From Pseudomonadota bacterium (lineage in GTDB: Bacteria; Pseudomonadota; Alphaproteobacteria; Rhodospirillales; Casp-alpha2): a stretch of 16,469 bases of DNA. The notes below the pieces were generated by a model. The model was not told the origin of the DNA, ran no database searches, and saw only the letters and a list, made by a program, of their open reading frames with translations. The position numbers and the translations under genes were made by a program. The stretch is taken from positions 1 through 16,469 of the forward strand of contig JADFNT010000006.1 in the NCBI GenBank assembly GCA_022563215.1. Direction: 5' to 3'. How positions within the stretch are numbered: position 1 is the stretch's first letter; each line of letters opens with the position of its first letter. Shown here piece by piece: positions 13,160 to 16,469 of this stretch.

Positions 13160-14467
13160 ATGCCCCTTGACCCCTATTTCGAGCCCGGCGACGGCGGCGA
13201 CAACGCGTTCACCGTCGAGGCGCCGAAGATCAAGTTCGGCCCGGGATCGTTCCGCGAGATCGGCGACGACGCCAAGGCCTTAGGCCTGACCCGGGTCGCC
13301 TTTTATACCGATCCCACGGTGGCCAAGTTGGAACCGGTCGCCATCGCGGTCAAGTCCCTGAAGGACGCCGGCATCGACGTCGCCATTTACGACGAGACGG
13401 AGGTCGAGCCGACAGACCGCTCGTTCAAGGCCGGCGCGGCCTTCGCCGTTGAAGGCGGCTTCGACGGCTTCGTTTCCGTCGGCGGCGGCTCGGTGATGGA
13501 CACGGCCAAGGCGTCGAACCTGTATTCGACCTATCCGGACGACTTCCTGGCCTACGTCAACGCCCCCATCGGCGAGGCGAAGCCGGTCCCGGGACCGTTG
13601 AAGCCCCATATCGCGTGCCCGACCACCTTCGGCACGGCGTCGGAATGCACCGGCATCGCCGTCTTCGACCTGCTGGAAATGGAGGCCAAGACCGGCATCG
13701 CCCATGCGCGCCTGCGGCCCCAATTGGGGATTCTCGACCCGACGGCGCTCAGCACCCTGCCCCGGGCGATCATCGCCGCCAACGGCTTCGATGTGTTCAG
13801 CCACGCCGTCGAAAGCCTGACCGCCAGGCCGTTCAGCCACCGCCCGGCGCCCGACGATTCAAACAAACGTCCCCTGGGCCAGGGCGCCAACCCCTATTCG
13901 GACCTGGCGTGCCAAGAGGCGATCCGGCTGATCGGCGCCAACATCATCGACGCCGTCAACGAGGCCGACAACGCCGCCACCTATGAGCCGCTGATGTTCG
14001 CCGGCATGCTGGCCGGCATCGGCTTCGGCAACGCCGGCTGCCACCTGCCCCACTGCATGTCCTATGCCGTCGCCGGGCTGGTGCGCGATTACACGGCGCC
14101 GGGGTGGCAGTCCAACCAGCCGATGGTGCCGCACGGGATTTCGGTGATCGTCAACTCCCCGGCGGTGTTCCGCTATACCGGCCCGGCCTGCCCGGAGCGT
14201 CATATGAAGGCGGCCGCGGGCATGGGCGCCGACGTCGAAGGGGCGGCCCTGGAGGACGCCGGGAATATCCTCGCCGACAGGGTCATCGAGATGATGCGCC
14301 AGACCGGCATCCCCAACGGTCTTCGCGGCGTCGGCTATTCGGAAGACGACCTCGAGGCGCTGACCGACCGGGCGTTCCCGCAGAAACGGCTGTTGGACAA
14401 TTCGCCCCTGCCGCCGGACCGCGACCGGTTGCTGGGCCTGTTCCGCGACGCGCTCAGCTACTGGTAG
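13160..14467 (+). CDS. Hydroxyacid-oxoacid transhydrogenase (HOT/ADHFE1 type, iron-containing alcohol dehydrogenase family)
   Basis: A 435-residue group III iron-dependent alcohol dehydrogenase. The NAD-binding GGGSVMDTAK starts at 108. Metal ligands are Asp201 and His205 (NGFDVFSHAVES), His288 (HLPHCMSY) and His315 (VPHGISV). The insertion ending in GQGANPYSDLA, then AGIGFGNAGCHLPHCMSY, and SPAVFRYTGPACPERH match animal HOT (ADHFE1) rather than ordinary alcohol dehydrogenases. HOT oxidises 4-hydroxybutyrate to succinic semialdehyde while reducing 2-oxoglutarate to D-2-hydroxyglutarate, with a tightly bound cofactor. The ATG at 13160 is chosen for its GGAGGA site and the promoter position; ATG 13115 or GTG 13091 would add 15 or 23 residues. 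The next gene, a D2HGDH-like enzyme, begins 23 bases after the stop, probably in one operon. The substrate is inferred. Confidence 0.9.
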   Translation: MPLDPYFEPGDGGDNAFTVEAPKIKFGPGSFREIGDDAKALGLTRVAFYTDPTVAKLEPVAIAVKSLKDAGIDVAIYDETEVEPTDRSFKAGAAFAVEGGFDGFVSVGGGSVMDTAKASNLYSTYPDDFLAYVNAPIGEAKPVPGPLKPHIACPTTFGTASECTGIAVFDLLEMEAKTGIAHARLRPQLGILDPTALSTLPRAIIAANGFDVFSHAVESLTARPFSHRPAPDDSNKRPLGQGANPYSDLACQEAIRLIGANIIDAVNEADNAATYEPLMFAGMLAGIGFGNAGCHLPHCMSYAVAGLVRDYTAPGWQSNQPMVPHGISVIVNSPAVFRYTGPACPERHMKAAAGMGADVEGAALEDAGNILADRVIEMMRQTGIPNGLRGVGYSEDDLEALTDRAFPQKRLLDNSPLPPDRDRLLGLFRDALSYW

Positions 14468-14490
14468 GCCGGGACCGCCCCGGGACCGAT

Positions 14491-15903
14491 ATGCCCGCCC
14501 CTTCGCCGCAAGTCCTGGAAAGCCTGAAGGCCGCCGCCGGCGACGGCGGCTGGATCGAGGACGCGGACGCCAAGGCGCCCTACCTGACCGACGAACGCGG
14601 CCTTTACCACGGAAGCGCGGCCCTGGTGCTGAGGCCGAAAACCACGGCCCAGGTTGCCCATATGGTCAAAATCTGCGCCGAAAAGGGCGTCGGCATCGTG
14701 CCCCAGGGCGGCAATACGGGCTATTGCGGCGGCGCGGTCCCGGACCAAAGCGGCCATCAGATCGTGTTGTCGATGTCGCGCATGAACACCATCCGCGAGG
14801 TCGATGCGGTCAACAATACCCTCACCGCCGAGGCCGGGTGCGTGCTCGCCGATATCCAGGCCGCCGCCAAGGACTCCGGGCGGCTGTTTCCGCTCAGCCT
14901 GGCCGCCGAAGGCAGTTGCCAGATCGGCGGCAATCTGTCGACCAATGCCGGGGGCGTGCAGGTGCTGCGCTACGGCAACGCCCGCGACCTGGTGCTGGGG
15001 CTGGAAGTGGTGCTGGCGGACGGGAGGATTCTCGAAGGATTGCGCGCTCTCAGGAAGGACAACACCGGCTACGACCTGAAGCAGCTTTTCCTCGGTGCCG
15101 AAGGGACGCTCGGCATCATCACCGCGGCGGTGTTGAAGCTCTATTCCCGGCCCGCCGATGTGACGACCATCTTCGCCGCCGTCGCCGGAGCCCGGGGGGC
15201 AACGGCGATGTTGTCGCGCCTGCGCGGCGCCACCGGCGACGGGGTGACGACGTTCGAGTACCTGAACCGGGCCTGCCTGGACCTGGTGCTGGAACACATC
15301 GACGGCGCCCGCGACCCGTTCCAGGCCCGGCATGGCGATTATGCGCTGATCGAGCTTTCGTCGGGCCGCGAAGCGGCCGAAGCGGCGCTCGCCGCCGCCA
15401 TCGAGGCCGGCGAGGCGCTCGACGCGGTGATCGCCGAAAGCGGCCGCCAGGCGGACGAATTGTGGCGCTTGCGCGAGACCATCCCCGAGGCCCAGAAACG
15501 CGCCGGCGACTCGATCAAGCACGACGTCTCCGTCCCGGTGTCGAAAATCCCCGAATTCCTGGAGGCCGCCGACGAAAAATCGCTGCAGATCATCCCCGAT
15601 GCGCGGCTGGTGACCTTCGGCCACATCGGCGACGGCAATATCCACTACAACCTGAGCCCGGCCGCGGACGGCGACGCCAAGGCCTTCCCCGGCGATGCCG
15701 AAAAGCTCCGCCCCGCTATCCATGACATCGCCGTCGGGCTGGGCGGCAGTTTCAGCGCCGAACACGGCATCGGGGTGCTGAAGAAACCGGAGCTGGAGAA
15801 ATACAAGTCCGGCGTCGAGCTCGACCTGATGCGGCTGATCAAGCGCACGCTCGACCCACAGGGGATCATGAACCCGGGCAAGGTGGTGACGGGAAGCGAT
15901 TAA
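14491..15903 (+). CDS. FAD-linked D-2-hydroxyglutarate dehydrogenase-like oxidase
   Basis: A 470-residue flavoprotein of the VAO/GlcD family with an N-terminal PCMH-type FAD domain and a C-terminal FAD-oxidase domain. FAD-binding stretches are PQGGNTG (71-77), GSCQIGGNLSTNAGG (131-145) and DNTGYDLKQLFLGAEGTLG (about 180-198). The metal site is His378 and His385 (GHIGDGNIH) with Glu424 (SAEHGIG), as in D-2-hydroxyglutarate and D-lactate dehydrogenases. The PQGGNTG motif and overall length favour D2HGDH, which oxidises D-2-hydroxyglutarate to 2-oxoglutarate and passes electrons to a flavoprotein or quinone. The frame is open from 14104 inside the previous gene, but the ATG at 14491 gives the family length. 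It directly follows HOT, whose product would be its substrate. D-lactate is the main alternative. Confidence 0.9.
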   Translation: MPAPSPQVLESLKAAAGDGGWIEDADAKAPYLTDERGLYHGSAALVLRPKTTAQVAHMVKICAEKGVGIVPQGGNTGYCGGAVPDQSGHQIVLSMSRMNTIREVDAVNNTLTAEAGCVLADIQAAAKDSGRLFPLSLAAEGSCQIGGNLSTNAGGVQVLRYGNARDLVLGLEVVLADGRILEGLRALRKDNTGYDLKQLFLGAEGTLGIITAAVLKLYSRPADVTTIFAAVAGARGATAMLSRLRGATGDGVTTFEYLNRACLDLVLEHIDGARDPFQARHGDYALIELSSGREAAEAALAAAIEAGEALDAVIAESGRQADELWRLRETIPEAQKRAGDSIKHDVSVPVSKIPEFLEAADEKSLQIIPDARLVTFGHIGDGNIHYNLSPAADGDAKAFPGDAEKLRPAIHDIAVGLGGSFSAEHGIGVLKKPELEKYKSGVELDLMRLIKRTLDPQGIMNPGKVVTGSD

Positions 15904-16154
15904 TCCGGTTGCCCGGCGTCCCCCATGATGTCTTCAAGCCAAGGGACTTTCGAGCGGGCTTCGCTGAAGGCGCCCTCTTCGGTGCCGAAAATACGGGCCC
16001 CATGGTTGCCGATCGGGAACCAGCCCCTTACGTCCTCGGAGTCCCGGCGGAATTCCTCGAAGCCGAAGGTGGCGTCGGGACGCACGAAAATATCGACGCA
16101 ACGCCCGCCATCCGGGGTCTCGATCGATCTCAGAACTTTGTTCTCGTGCGCCAT
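15900..16154 (-). CDS. Small conserved-looking protein of unknown function
   Basis: An 84-residue soluble acidic protein starting MAHENKVLRSIETPDGGRCV. It contains DIFVRPDATFGFEEFRRDSE, then GWFPIGNHGARIF and a C-terminal KVPWLEDIMGD. There is no signal peptide, membrane helix or cysteine pair. I do not recognise a named domain, though the compact layout looks like a single small domain. The ATG at 16154 is 18 bases after the stop of the Ldh_2-family gene, so the two are probably one transcript. Its TAA stop overlaps the TAA of the D2HGDH-like gene on the other strand through a shared TTAA (15900-15903). Confidence 0.7.
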   Translation of the reverse strand: MAHENKVLRSIETPDGGRCVDIFVRPDATFGFEEFRRDSEDVRGWFPIGNHGARIFGTEEGAFSEARSKVPWLEDIMGDAGQPD

Positions 16155-16172
16155 GGGGGCTCCCGGCCGGGG

Positions 16173-16469
16173 CTAACCCGCCAACAGAGTCTCGAGCTCA
16201 CCCAACAGCGCATCGGGAATCTCGACGCCGTCGCGTTCCGCCTTGGCGCGGTTTTCCAGCCGCCGGCTTCCCGGCAGCCGGGTGCCCGGCTGTTCGAGGA
16301 TCGCCGCCATCAGTTCCTCGGCGCGGTCGAGGAAATTGTCGCCGCCGAGGCATTCGGGCTTGAACACCACGAACAAATGGCCGACGTGGGGCGGCGGTCC
16401 CTCGGCGTCGTAGAACGAGCGCGCCTCTAAGGCGAGGTTCGACCCGGTCATCGCCGAGCACAGCACTTC
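16173..16469 (-). CDS. C-terminal part of an Ldh_2-family (malate/L-lactate/ureidoglycolate) dehydrogenase
   Basis: The visible 98 residues are the C-terminus of a gene whose 5' part lies beyond the window. The segment GHLFVVFKPECLGG, then FLDRAEELMAAI, the arginine-rich GTRLPGSRRLENRAKAERDG and VEIPDALLGELETLLAG follow the end of the Ldh_2 (malate/L-sulfolactate/ureidoglycolate dehydrogenase) family, where the LPG-x-RR motif is characteristic. Such NAD(P)-dependent enzymes reversibly oxidise 2-hydroxyacids; this one cannot be assigned further without the N-terminus. The 84-residue gene follows after 18 bases. It adds another 2-hydroxyacid enzyme to this end of the window. Confidence 0.8.
   Translation of the reverse strand, partial: EVLCSAMTGSNLALEARSFYDAEGPPPHVGHLFVVFKPECLGGDNFLDRAEELMAAILEQPGTRLPGSRRLENRAKAERDGVEIPDALLGELETLLAG

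Noticed and set aside
14104..14490. N-terminal extension of the D2HGDH-like frame
   Set aside because: The extension overlaps the transhydrogenase gene in another frame; ATG 14491 gives the usual length.
14458..15765. 435-codon minus-strand open frame opposite the D2HGDH-like gene
   Set aside because: It mirrors a gene with clear FAD and metal-binding motifs; the translation is low-complexity Gly/Ala/Arg/His with no recognisable fold.

Overview
The window is GC-rich, compact chromosomal DNA with strong G/C bias at third codon positions. Gene content (a squalene-hopene locus built on HpnC/HpnD/HpnE, an MlaC-type HpnM, and HOT and D-2-hydroxyglutarate dehydrogenase homologues) suggests an alphaproteobacterium, probably Rhodospirillales-like. 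That placement is an inference from gene families, not from a search. I see no rRNA, tRNA, IS element, CRISPR array, integrase or phage gene. No intergenic gap reaches 300 bases.

Left flank (1-1834): the last 34 codons of an unidentified gene (+), a ten-helix EamA/DMT transporter (+), and, converging on it, a LicC/MobA-like nucleotidyltransferase (-).

Hopanoid region (1927-11696): this holds nearly a full hopanoid pathway in three transcription groups. (i) hpnA (-), followed by the nucleotidyltransferase. (ii) ispH-hpnH (+), divergent from hpnA. (iii) A long minus-strand run hpnM-hpnC-hpnD-hpnE-shc-hpnG. IspH supplies IPP/DMAPP. HpnD, HpnC and HpnE turn two farnesyl diphosphates into squalene through presqualene diphosphate and hydroxysqualene. 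Shc cyclises squalene to hopene. HpnH adds the 5'-deoxyadenosyl side chain and HpnG removes adenine. HpnM is a periplasmic MlaC-type lipid carrier, and HpnA is a short-chain dehydrogenase/epimerase of uncertain step. The tail-to-tail ends of hpnH and hpnG overlap by 48 bp. hpnG probably starts at a TTG that overlaps the shc stop, and hpnE at a GTG that overlaps the hpnD stop, which points to translational coupling.

Right flank (11804-16469): a hydroxyacid/amino-acid oxidation neighbourhood. A DadA-like FAD oxidase (-) is divergent from a two-gene unit (+): a hydroxyacid-oxoacid transhydrogenase (HOT/ADHFE1 type) and a D-2-hydroxyglutarate dehydrogenase-like flavoprotein. Together these could form a closed 2-oxoglutarate/D-2-hydroxyglutarate cycle. 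A small 84-residue gene and the C-terminus of an Ldh_2-family dehydrogenase (both -) close the window.

I did not find a clearly new biological system. The points most worth a second look are the HOT-D2HGDH pair, the hpnA-nucleotidyltransferase-transporter group as a possible head-group module, the HpnM twin-arginine signal with a leader hairpin touching its ribosome-binding site, and the overlapping hpnH/hpnG ends.
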